Shown: one piece after another, positions 16,726 through 25,500 of the stretch | Numbering within the stretch: the first letter of the stretch is position 1 | How the letters are laid out: the number at the start of each line of letters is the position of its first letter | NCBI GenBank assembly: GCA_965209015.1 | Contig: OZ242367.1 | Span: 992,001 to 1,056,000 of the forward strand | DNA: 64,000 nucleotides | Direction of reading: 5' to 3' | From: Bin80 sp965209015 | GTDB taxonomy: Bacteria > Bacteroidota > Rhodothermia > Rhodothermales > Bin80 | The notes under the pieces: generated by a model | The model's database searches: none | What the model saw: the letters and a program-made list of their open reading frames with translations, nothing else | What the model was told of the DNA's origin: nothing | Program-made: the position numbers and the translations under genes

Positions 16726-17570
16726 GAGACTCTTTCAAAATTCTTTATTCTCCCCTGTTGCCCCCGCTGGTTTAGGGCTTAAACTGGTTCAGTTTCGTCA
16801 GATTACGCGAATCCTTGGTACGGGTTCGCCGTTTTGTGGAGTCGACCGGTTCTTTGCCTGCACGGAGGTCTCTGTTTGGTGAATTTCGTCCACCCCTCTC
16901 ATGGCTTCTGTGGTTCAGAGTGCGTATTCCGCTGGAAGTGGGCCACCTAAAACGCTGAATTGGGACACCCAATCCGCTCTATTGGGACGATCTGCCGCTT
17001 TTCCCTTGCGGGGATTCAAGTCAATGATCGGTACACGCCCCGAGACATCTCCGATATACAACAATCTCCTTCGCGTCATGGGCGCTGTCCATAAGATCGT
17101 AACAGTTGTCCGCCCGTTGTTCCGTCAAGCGCGCAGAGAGAAGGGCGGCCTGACTATTATGCAACGAGGCAGATGTGACCAAACAGCTTGATCGTCTCCC
17201 CATCGTCCGCCGTATCCATGGGCAGTTTATAGTCCGTCCATCGTTGCGTATACCCCTTCGCGTTACGCTTGTATCCCACCGTACAATTTTTTGGCAATGC
17301 GTCCAACTCCATCTTCAACTGCTGCTCCAAGCGAGAGGCACCTTTGGACGCTCCTCTCCCTTCTTCGGACGTCCCCACTTTCGTCGCTTTATGGGTCTGT
17401 ACGTGTGAGCCTTAGGAACGGGCCGCTCCCGCGCTTCAATCGCCGTTAAATCCCGTGAAGTATGCCCTACTAAATCCCCCGCGTACCCCTGTTTGATCAA
17501 GGCTTCATGAATCCGGGTCGGCAACTTCGATGTCGCAAAGTCCTGAAATGCCCCAGTTGAATATCATGAG
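16726..17570 (-). mobile_element. Truncated IS element with DDE transposase remnant
   Basis: One terminal repeat is intact at 16726 (GAGACTCTTTCAAAATTC). The next 80 bases match, with about one change in five, the right end of the MITE at 48641-48797. The opposite terminal repeat is absent, and homology to the transposase stops near 17560, so the element has lost its transposase-start end. The same left-end sequence occurs alone at 43310. The family looks like an IS4/IS5-superfamily DDE element, judged only from the transposase fragments. Confidence 0.6.
16772..17560 (-). pseudogene. DDE transposase, multiply frameshifted and 5'-truncated
   Basis: Fragments of one transposase appear in shifting minus-strand frames in the right order. 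From the N-terminal side they are a helix-rich piece ending GRPKKGEE, then LEQQLKMELDALPKNCTVG and KRNAKGYTQRWTDYKLPMDT, then TSASLHNSQAAL and YDLMDSAHDAKEI, then VPIIDLNPRKGKA, and a basic C-terminus TKLNQFKP with a stop near 16772. Segments of the type TSASLHDSQ ... YDLMDSAYD ... VPIIDVNPR are standard in a large group of IS4/IS5-superfamily DDE transposases. At least three frame changes separate the pieces, so no functional protein can be made. Confidence 0.65.
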
Positions 17571-17721
17571 ATCAAACCTGAAACGGAGAAGCGCCCCATT
17601 CCCAAGGTTAAGCGGGTTTCCTAGGTGGAGGAAAAGGACCAGGGATATTATTTTGAGTACAACTTCGCAATAAGTATCTGTCCAGTGGGTTCGGGTTCTT
17701 GATGGTGCTTGCCTTCGCGGT

Positions 17722-18008
17722 GGATCAAATCGAAATGCGATGCGATGGATTGTTCAGGCGCACTTTAAGCAGATGACGCGACTCAAGTACCTCAGAGAAC
17801 TCGTATGGTGCCTGTTTCGGGAGTTTGTCTTGGAGAGTTAGAGTTGGGTGTTTTTGTACCGAGGGATCACGGAGGGCAAAATCACCGTACACATTGATTC
17901 GTCGTAGCGGAAACCGGTTCAGATGTCTCAAAATGCCATGGAGAAACTGCTCTCCAGCGTTCATGCGCAAAACTTGTCCCTCCGGGAGAGAAAACCAGTC
18001 CAGAAAAA
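17722..18008. repeat. Direct repeat copy 1 (287 bp)
   Basis: This copy is colinear with 18116-18440. By eye every aligned base is identical, but three blocks are missing here: 3 bases near 17877, 19 bases near 17938 and 16 bases near 17960. The longest minus-strand frame reads RINVYGDF...VQKHPTLTL...HLLKVRL and is shared with copy 2. I do not recognise it. Confidence 0.85.
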
Positions 18009-18115
18009 ACGGGTCTACAGCTTTTTAAGTGGGCAAGGCTCCAGAATTGGGATGAACGGTCATGAGATGGATTAGGTTCAGAGTCGATTTTGATGTTTAT
18101 TTTATGGGTAGATAC

Positions 18116-18440
18116 GGATCAAATCGAAATGCGATGCGATGGATTGTTCAGGCGCACTTTAAGCAGATGACGCGACTCAAGTACCTCAGAGAACTCGTAT
18201 GGTGCCTGTTTCGGGAGTTTGTCTTGGAGAGTTAGAGTTGGGTGTTTTTGTACCGAGGGATCACGGAGGGATTCAAAATCACCGTACACATTGATTCGTC
18301 GTAGCGGAAACCGGTTCAGATGTCTCAAAATGCGGAAGGGAAGAGTGGAAGGCATGGAGAAACTGCTCTCCAGCGTCAGCAGACGTAGGGAAACATGCGC
18401 AAAACTTGTCCCTCCGGGAGAGAAAACCAGTCCAGAAAAA
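18116..18440. repeat. Direct repeat copy 2 (325 bp)
   Basis: The longer copy of the tandem-spaced repeat (offset 394 bp), containing the three blocks absent from copy 1. On the minus strand it keeps a 78-codon frame (18119-18355) beginning MPSTLPFRILRHLN, which may be the tail of an unknown protein or of a transposon gene. Confidence 0.85.
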
Positions 18441-18579
18441 CAAAAACGCAGGCACTCGACAGGAAATTACCCCGCAAAGCTTAAGTTGATGAACTGTAGA
18501 CCGTTAGTGGGATCTCCTGCTCCAAAATAAATGCGGTAAATTTGGCAACTATATTCAGATTGATGGGGCTTGGAGAGAT

Positions 18580-19203
18580 TTAATTATATTTCGGTAGGCT
18601 TCCTGGATTCGTCAGTGGTCCAAAGTATTTGTCCAGAAACTTATACCATGCATCATGAAGAGAATCTGGTGATACCCCACCGTTTTCGAGAGTAGGGGAA
18701 AATTTGCATTTTCCACTTGGCCAGATGTTTCCCAAATCAAAGACTGCTTTACCCAAGAGTATCATTTCCGATTTGGTGAGTTCTTGGCGATTATATTGAC
18801 GAATATTTTCAATTAGTTCCCCCCATTCGTTTGATTGTTTTCGTAACGCATTCAGTAGAATGAAGTTGGCATCAATATAGTATCCATTTGGAGTAACTCG
18901 TATCGTCATGAGAGAGTTCGGCATATTCTCTCTTTCTTCGCCGAGACAGCTTCGACTTCCAATTCTATCTATTTTTAGAATCATCTCGTCAATTACAGTC
19001 CGAAGGCTATCCCTCTGCCTGAGAATACTATCGTACCCAAGGCTATCAATCATATCCACTGGTGTATCTGTTTCTGAGGAAGGATCATCTTGGTTATAGT
19101 AGGCTATTGTAACCATACCTGTTAGAAATGCAATGACAAGAAATGCAGTCATTAAATCCGCGATAGCAGGCCATACGGTTACCATAGTCTTTTTCCGCCT
19201 CAT
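18580..19203 (-). CDS. ZorB/MotB-like membrane protein (stator-type)
   Basis: A 207-residue protein with a short basic N-terminus and a single transmembrane helix, VTVWPAIADLMTAFLVIAFL (8-27). The pattern WPxxxDLMTxxLV is that of MotB/ExbD/ZorB proteins, in which the helix aspartate (D16 here) carries the proton in a stator channel. A periplasmic region follows, with a heptad-like stretch (YDSILRQRDSLRTVIDEMIL) and a domain of about 110 residues. That domain does not show a clear OmpA peptidoglycan motif, which full-length MotB and ZorB have. The start overlaps the upstream ZorA-like stop by 4 bp, so the two are translationally coupled as stator pairs usually are. It is the last gene of the six-gene operon. 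Partner and transmembrane pattern make the call; the periplasmic domain is unknown. Confidence 0.6.
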   Translation of the reverse strand: MRRKKTMVTVWPAIADLMTAFLVIAFLTGMVTIAYYNQDDPSSETDTPVDMIDSLGYDSILRQRDSLRTVIDEMILKIDRIGSRSCLGEERENMPNSLMTIRVTPNGYYIDANFILLNALRKQSNEWGELIENIRQYNRQELTKSEMILLGKAVFDLGNIWPSGKCKFSPTLENGGVSPDSLHDAWYKFLDKYFGPLTNPGSLPKYN

Positions 19204-20609
19204 GACTTGTTTCCCTCTATATCTTGTACCATGTCTTGAATAAGTTTAACAAGTCCATGGATGATCTTTTCTAAGCACTTATGTGTTTCCCTGACCGTAT
19301 AAATGTAGCGTTCCATCTCTTTGGAGACAGGTGTCAATGCTTCTGTGGCAGTTGAACCTACGACATCGTTGATATTTGTTCCGACCTGTTCCAGCCTTTC
19401 GGGAATTCCCGAGATAGCCTTTACTGATTTAAGGAGATCATCACTAAAATTAGACATGCTACCCGTAGTTTCGCTTAATTTTTCAGACAGTATCTGCAAG
19501 GGATGAACAACTTCCTTTACAATTCGGTTTTGAAGGTTATCAAAAAATTCCTTCACTTCGTCATTCTCGTAAGCCAGCTTTTGACTCAGATTTCTCAGAT
19601 GTTCATCCATACTTGATTTCAGATCTGCAATAGTTTCCTCAAAATGATCTTTCATACCTTCAACATATTTGCGTGCTTCTTTTCCAAATATCTCGTTTAT
19701 AGTCTCTACGTCCAGTGAGTTTTTGATGTTCTCAGGAAGATCCTCTATTTCTCTGGTCAGAGATTCGCGTTCGTTCACCAGTCTTTCAAGAAAATTAGAT
19801 GCTGTCTCTAATTGACTTTTTTGACTTTTGCACATTTCTGTTGCAATTTCTTGTAGCACGCGATTCCTTTTATTTATCTCTGCGAGAATTCCATCAATTT
19901 TTTGAGTTAATTCTTTTTGACTTTGAATGACTTCAAGAGTAGTGCTCTGTTCCTTTTCAAAACGATCCTGCATCCTTTGCATGACCTTTGTCTGACCTTC
20001 AAGAAATTGCGGGATCATTTCAAAAAGATCTACAGCTTCAGCTTCGCTCCACGCCTTCGTTAATTCTTCTAACTGTTTTCCTAACTCAGTTTCTGGATTT
20101 TTGTCATGTGCTAATGCCTGAGCTTCTGAAAGTTTGGCTTCCTTGCTACTTATTTCATCATATGCATCGGACAGTATTTTTGATGTAATGTGGAGATGAA
20201 ATATGACACCCACTAGACTCGAAAGTAATGCAAGGATGAGACCTAAAAAGATAGACCACTGTGGTATTGAAGATATCGCCTCAAAGCCTGCAAAAAATAT
20301 GACAGGTATCCCGATAAGGACTGCTTCAAGAATAAACAGTTTCATTGTTCCACCAATACCAATCACTAGGGCGGAATTTGAAGATGAACGAATTTCTTCC
20401 AGAGGGAACTCAATCTTTCTGTCAAACATCTCGAGGAGACTGCTTGATACAGTAACTGTCCGGAGACTGAATTCAGGTAGCTCAATGATCTGCTTAAGCT
20501 TCTTTAATGCATCTCGAGATTTTTTGCGATTATCCCACTGTCGCTCACATAAATATATGAAGACTACCACCTCTATGAGTACAATCACATACGTAATGAA
20601 GCCCATCAC
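19200..20609 (-). CDS. ZorA/MotA-like stator protein with long coiled coil
   Basis: A 469-residue protein with an N-terminal transmembrane helix (about 2-22), a cytoplasmic segment, then two hydrophobic helices: ALVIGIGGTMKLFILEAVLI (about 83-102, continuing to 112) and SIFLGLILALLSSLVGVIF (about 122-140). The GxGGT and GLxxALxSSLxG patterns resemble the pore helices of MotA/TolQ/ExbB. Residues 145-469 are almost entirely charged coiled coil (EAEAVDLFEMIPQFLEGQTK, then repeated E/K/Q heptads). A MotA-like pore with a long cytoplasmic coiled tail is the architecture of ZorA from Zorya defence systems. The gene overlaps both neighbours by 4 bp. The usual ZorC, D, E, F or G effectors are absent. 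Confidence 0.6.
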   Translation of the reverse strand: MMGFITYVIVLIEVVVFIYLCERQWDNRKKSRDALKKLKQIIELPEFSLRTVTVSSSLLEMFDRKIEFPLEEIRSSSNSALVIGIGGTMKLFILEAVLIGIPVIFFAGFEAISSIPQWSIFLGLILALLSSLVGVIFHLHITSKILSDAYDEISSKEAKLSEAQALAHDKNPETELGKQLEELTKAWSEAEAVDLFEMIPQFLEGQTKVMQRMQDRFEKEQSTTLEVIQSQKELTQKIDGILAEINKRNRVLQEIATEMCKSQKSQLETASNFLERLVNERESLTREIEDLPENIKNSLDVETINEIFGKEARKYVEGMKDHFEETIADLKSSMDEHLRNLSQKLAYENDEVKEFFDNLQNRIVKEVVHPLQILSEKLSETTGSMSNFSDDLLKSVKAISGIPERLEQVGTNINDVVGSTATEALTPVSKEMERYIYTVRETHKCLEKIIHGLVKLIQDMVQDIEGNKS

Positions 20610-21946
20610 TGATCACCCTTACATATCTCCAGTGGAGGAGCGGGTTTGATGATTACTTCGTAGCGGCTCGGTCGTATACCATTAAGGAACTGTTCCAAGC
20701 CAGGAGTTCGGTTACTTCTGGGTGAAACCGAAGACCATCCAACCCAATCTCCCTGCCCTTGATATTCTACTATCCCTTCCAACTGGTACGGTGGATCGTT
20801 ACATAACCCTGATTGATCTTCAAGTAGTTTTTGTCGCAAAGCTTTACAATTCAGTTCAAAGTTGACCTGTTGTGCATTTTCAACATCCGTACTCGCAGCT
20901 ACGGTCTCCAGAGAGTCATGCATTTCTATTTCAATGACTGAAAGTAGACTGTCTGTGAATCTTCCCACTAAGCTGTGAGTCTCGTTATCCTTACAGTAAT
21001 ATCCCCTATCAGTTAGACCAACTTTCTCATAACCAGTAGTAGCGTAACGATCCCATTCAAATTCAGTCTGATTCCCTAATGGACCTTGAGTCACTGTCTC
21101 ATGTTTTATCTCTATACCCTGAGATGTTATCTGTTTGAAAAACTCTGTGGCCATCTTGTGCACAGAATTATCCTCACGGGTTTTCCCTTCGGATCGCCGC
21201 CCAATGATAAGAATGTAGAGTGGCATCCTCTCAACTTTTTCCAGAGGTTGGTAGCGTTTTTGAGACTCGTTAAACCAGCACCCTACGGAGTCAGGCGTCG
21301 TTCGGCATGGACCCCTATGTACTCCCCAATAATCAATGTGAATCCCTAATAACGCTATATCAATTTCTCCAGAATTATAGTAGGCTTTCATTGAAGGATT
21401 ATTTAGGTAAGGCAGCAAGGCCACAGCGCCAGTACCATAGACTGTCGTAGCAATCAGATCACTGACCAGTGCTGCTCCCTTAAATGTGCCATTCCTGAGT
21501 CCTCCAAGAATATATTCAATTCCTTGATCAAGACGAGAATTGCTACCACTAAAAAAATCATGTGCCATTGAACGATTACAATCAACTGATACGATGGAGT
21601 CCGCAATTCCAAGACATTTGAGTGAGGACTCTCCCCCTCCAAAATCTGTGGTCAATCGGGCGTTTTTTAATATCTCGTGTATCAATTTTAAGGTTGCTTG
21701 GCTGTCAGGGTCAATTCTGTGAATATATCCCCCCATTGGAATTGATTGATCCCAAAGAAGATGAAATTCATGAGTGATTGAGTCTGGCGCAGGGGTTTCA
21801 GATCCAGAATCATCCCATTTTGGTTTGATGTCAGCTCGAACTTTCAAGGACGGAGATGAAGGAGGGGGGGGATTGCAAGCCAGTATATTTGAGACTACAA
21901 CCACTACTAGCGATCCAAGAAAAAATCTATTTACCCATAGTTTCAT
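20606..21946 (-). CDS. Lipoprotein with vWA-like domain
   Basis: A 446-residue secreted lipoprotein: a type II signal peptide with lipobox SNILAC places the acylated cysteine at residue 24, followed by a proline/serine linker. From about residue 60, FHLLWDQSIPMGGYI resembles the first strand and MIDAS loop of von Willebrand A domains of the 'DxSxSM-GY/F' type. DQSIP lacks the second serine, so metal binding may be altered. RLDQGIEYILGGL and AALVSDLIATT fit later vWA elements. Several cysteines in the C-terminal half suggest disulfides. It sits inside the stator/tubulin operon with a 4-bp overlap into the ZorA-like gene. It is probably the envelope-facing component. Confidence 0.55.
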   Translation of the reverse strand: MKLWVNRFFLGSLVVVVVSNILACNPPPPSSPSLKVRADIKPKWDDSGSETPAPDSITHEFHLLWDQSIPMGGYIHRIDPDSQATLKLIHEILKNARLTTDFGGGESSLKCLGIADSIVSVDCNRSMAHDFFSGSNSRLDQGIEYILGGLRNGTFKGAALVSDLIATTVYGTGAVALLPYLNNPSMKAYYNSGEIDIALLGIHIDYWGVHRGPCRTTPDSVGCWFNESQKRYQPLEKVERMPLYILIIGRRSEGKTREDNSVHKMATEFFKQITSQGIEIKHETVTQGPLGNQTEFEWDRYATTGYEKVGLTDRGYYCKDNETHSLVGRFTDSLLSVIEIEMHDSLETVAASTDVENAQQVNFELNCKALRQKLLEDQSGLCNDPPYQLEGIVEYQGQGDWVGWSSVSPRSNRTPGLEQFLNGIRPSRYEVIIKPAPPLEICKGDQ

Positions 21947-21981
21947 ATTACTGCCGAACTTGTGTCGTATGATATCTGAGA

Positions 21982-22491
21982 CTATGACACTCCCGATTCA
22001 TCAACAGACTTCAATTCCTCAACCATTCGCTCAATGCTATCTGCGGTGCTCAAAGTGCGTTTCAGAACAGTCAGAATTTGAGGAGTGCGATGATGCAACT
22101 TTTTATCCAGCCTTTGAAGTGACCGTAGCACTCTACGGACCAACCGCAAAGTCCCTTCAACTGGAAGAGAGATCACCTGACGGAGATAATACTGCTTCTT
22201 CTTAGTGATTGACTTTGAAGAAAAATGGAACACCTTAGAGCGTTCCTGCACTTCGGATTGGAGATCTCCAGGTAACTGAAAACACGGAAAATTTCCGACT
22301 AAAATTAGCATCTCCTGAAGAATATAGAGGTCTACTGAGGACGGACGTTGATGTATTTTCGCATCAAGGGAATTGAGTGATCTGACCACCCACTGAACAA
22401 TAAAAATCCCCCATTTAATAAGCTGAGAAGAGATCTGATTTAGGGCTTTATTGAAATACCTCCTAAGAACGGCAGAAATAAGTAGCGGCAT
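21982..22491 (-). CDS. Small basic protein with internal duplication
   Basis: A 169-residue, basic, leucine-rich protein with no signal peptide. Two segments repeat: VVRSLNSLDAKIHQRPSSV (about residues 35-53) and VLRSLQRLDKKLHHRTPQI (about 122-140). They share the pattern RSLxxLDxKxHxR and a following leucine-rich helix. A duplicated helical adaptor is the simplest reading. I do not recognise a family. It lies between the giant tubulin/Hsp70 gene (101 bp upstream) and the lipoprotein gene (35 bp downstream), all on the minus strand, so it is part of the same operon. Confidence 0.55.
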   Translation of the reverse strand: MPLLISAVLRRYFNKALNQISSQLIKWGIFIVQWVVRSLNSLDAKIHQRPSSVDLYILQEMLILVGNFPCFQLPGDLQSEVQERSKVFHFSSKSITKKKQYYLRQVISLPVEGTLRLVRRVLRSLQRLDKKLHHRTPQILTVLKRTLSTADSIERMVEELKSVDESGVS

Positions 22492-22592
22492 AGGAAACTA
22501 CTACCAACCAAAATTTGAAGTACCCATTAGAGATAGCTATCAACCAATTACATCTTGTTGATTCATGTGGCAGAGATTAGTTCCAAAATAAA

Positions 22593-25500
22593 TTATCTCC
22601 CCGTAAATTTATCCGACTTGAATAAATTCTCCCAAATCTGTACTGCAATTGGCGCATCTACGGTATTTTGGAGGCTATCCCGAATGGACTGATTTCCTGA
22701 AATATTATCATTGATTTCTTTCATGAGAGGATCTTCTATTTTCCTTAGGCCTTCATCACTATGGGCATGCATAACAAGTGGAGGATTAAATTCGTCAACA
22801 TGTAAGCTATCCGTCTCACTGACTCCCTTGAATGGAAGTTTCTCATGCCAATGCTTCCGCTTATCTTCTTGCTCTCTATCAAGGATTAAAATATCAGATA
22901 AGGGGAATCGGTGGCTTCTTTTACGGGCTTTCTCTGGATCCATACTCTGACCTATCGCCATTTTAATTGGACCTAACTTAGGAGAATTTTGGTGAATGAG
23001 ATCGGCTTTTTTCCATACTTTATCAGGCAAAGAATCTGCGATTCCCGCATGAATCCAGAGTTGGTTCGCACGGTCCTCAACTAGCGACTCCATCGTCTGC
23101 TGAATATCCGCATAATCTCTATTACCGTGCCAAAGACGCCATCCATTACCACGAAGGTTAACCAGAAGATTTAGTCTTTTACGATCAGAATCTGACTTCA
23201 ACTGAGGCAAGACATCTGCCACTACGTAAGCGACCAAATATCTCGCCAGAAAGTCAATAATGATACCAAAATACCGACTAATTAAATCTCTAGCATTATT
23301 TCCCTCTTCGGGCTTTCCAAAACCCTTGAGTTTTAAGTGAGGTGCATTCCAGTTTTCGCTATCCACTCCAAACAATTTTTCTGATCCAACCGAACGCATC
23401 CATGCGCGTAGCTGCTCATAAGCCTTATCTGGTTCGGACTCCCACCCCCTGTCCTCCCCCTTTGGCAAGTAAATCGCAGTGTTTCCTGCCAATTCCCTTA
23501 GCAGGATGTCACTTCCAATCTTCACACTATCTTCCACCTCTTGAAACCTATTCTCTCTATGTTTGCTTGGCACATCATATGTGGAAATCAGCATGTCCAG
23601 AGTTCCACCACCCAAGTCAGCCACCAGTTTAACGTTAATTGGTACCCCATCTCCAACTGAATCATAGGCAGCATGGGACTCACTATATAATCCATGACCC
23701 TGATATAAACTAAACTCAATTCCAAGGTCTTGTTTGGAAGCCTTCAGTACTTCGTCGATGACATCCTTAAATTTTTCAGTCGCTTGGGTAATCGTTCCAC
23801 GAAGCGGATATGTGAAGGTTGTCTCTATTTGAGTAGGTAGGTTTTTTGTTTTTCTCACGATATCTGCAACAAAAATTTCCATAGCCATTCTAAGATATCT
23901 CTCACGCAACCATTGCTCCTCACCTCTAAACTCACCCTCTTTTAGATCCCATTTGAATCCAGAGATGATATGATCTAAGAGATTTGACCGCTGTAGATGC
24001 ATCACAGGAATTGAATAATGCGTCATCGGAGACCACTCAGATTTGAATCTTCCATATCTAATTGGACGTTTTTCAACACACCACAAATCTGATGGTAGTA
24101 GCGCCTTGGCTATTTCATTACTCCCTGTTTCATTGTAGGTAGGCCGCCAGATATCAAGACCCATCCTTGAAACATCTTGAACATCATAGTTCTCACTAAT
24201 ATGCAATGACAACCCATTATCTGATGTAAGCTCGGCATCAAGATTAACCGACTCTTTTTCCGTGTTAATTTCGTAGGCCGCAACGGTATGTGACGTCCCA
24301 AAGTCGATTGCAAGCTTCCATGGTTCTTTGTCACGAGGGTACTCATGGAGGCAAACTACATAAATTCCTGTATCCTTCCGATGTTTTTGGTCATAGCCGG
24401 ACAAAGCAACCGGAGGCCCTCCCACATGTAGCCCATCATTAAAATCCAGGGCATAACTATTACCAGGGCAACCGGAAGGTGCTTTTTTGATTGCAGAAAG
24501 ATGGCCCCTCTTGTCCCGATAAATTGTTCGAGCTTCAAGTGATTCCCTGTCAGACTGCTCATAGATATAATAGGTTCGCCACAGTTGATCAGGGGCATCA
24601 GGATTTGAAGGTGATTTGAAGTTCGGCCAAATCATCCAGTGGGCCTTCGCTGGTTCAATCTTATCCAAGGGAACAACGATTCGGACCGGCTCCGAACGCC
24701 CCATAAGATCTAATTTCCATCGAACTAATTTACGTGCTCTGTTTTCTTTACCAGATCCCCCAAGTGCACTCCAAGCTTTGTCATGATTGAGGCATTTTTC
24801 TCCCTCATGTTCCTCTCCCTTGGGAACCTTCAAAAGATCAATAAAATCTGGACGTAGAGGGATATCTGGATATTTCAACCTCTTATCTGTTGATCCAGAA
24901 ACCGACTTTTGTTCCAGAGGAATACAGGTTGTAATTTGGATCTCGTCTACATCAATGACCAAAAGATCTCTGAGATAGATGGGGGAATCCTCCAGATTTT
25001 CCCTAATCCATATTCCACTCTCGGTTTGATCCTTCTGCCAAGCAAAAATTTTCGTGGACTCTTGGAGAGCTTCCAAATGTTCTCTCCATATCGCCCGAAT
25101 TGGATAATCTAAACCTGGCAATCGAAAGTCTTCAATGAGTTGAAATGTTTCAGATTTACCCAACTTAGTGACAGTGATTTCCTTGACTTCAGGAATTATT
25201 TTAATAAAATCCTGGACTTTCTTCTCTGCCTCTTGTTTATTTGGTTCGGATTCTTCAAAAAGATTAATTGAAGGCTCCAGAATTGGAATGGGGATACGTA
25301 CTTCCTGGCTGGGAACAGGAAGCCATTCTGCAATCCCAAAGGGGCCTGTTTCTGAATCAAAATGTTCATCAAAAATGTCAACCCAAGTCCGTGAATCTTC
25401 ACTGACAGTGAGTTTTACACAACGTTCAATACACTTTAACCAACCTTTGATACACTTCCGAGCCTCTTCACCCCTCTTTCCCCAATCTTTTATTGAGTTT

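Larger units (their letters stand above)
17571..18579. other. Decayed mosaic sequence without an intact gene
   Basis: Between the transposase remnant and the ZorB-like gene I find only short, non-convincing frames and two copies of a 0.3-kb direct repeat. A plus-strand stretch at about 17565-17700 reads as a broken protein fragment (VEEKDQGYYFEYNF) that I cannot assign. The region behaves like a graveyard of inserted and rearranged DNA. Confidence 0.5.

Noticed and set aside
16901..17408. Plus-strand frames over the IS remnant
   Set aside because: Antisense to transposase fragments that read correctly on the minus strand.
18219..18530. A 103-codon plus-strand frame in the repeat copy 2
   Set aside because: Low-complexity arginine/serine-rich translation, disrupted in copy 1 by indels that shift frame; not a plausible protein.
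22711..22950. Many 60-120 codon plus-strand frames within the 1664-residue gene
   Set aside because: All antisense to a single long frame with clear nucleotide-binding motifs.
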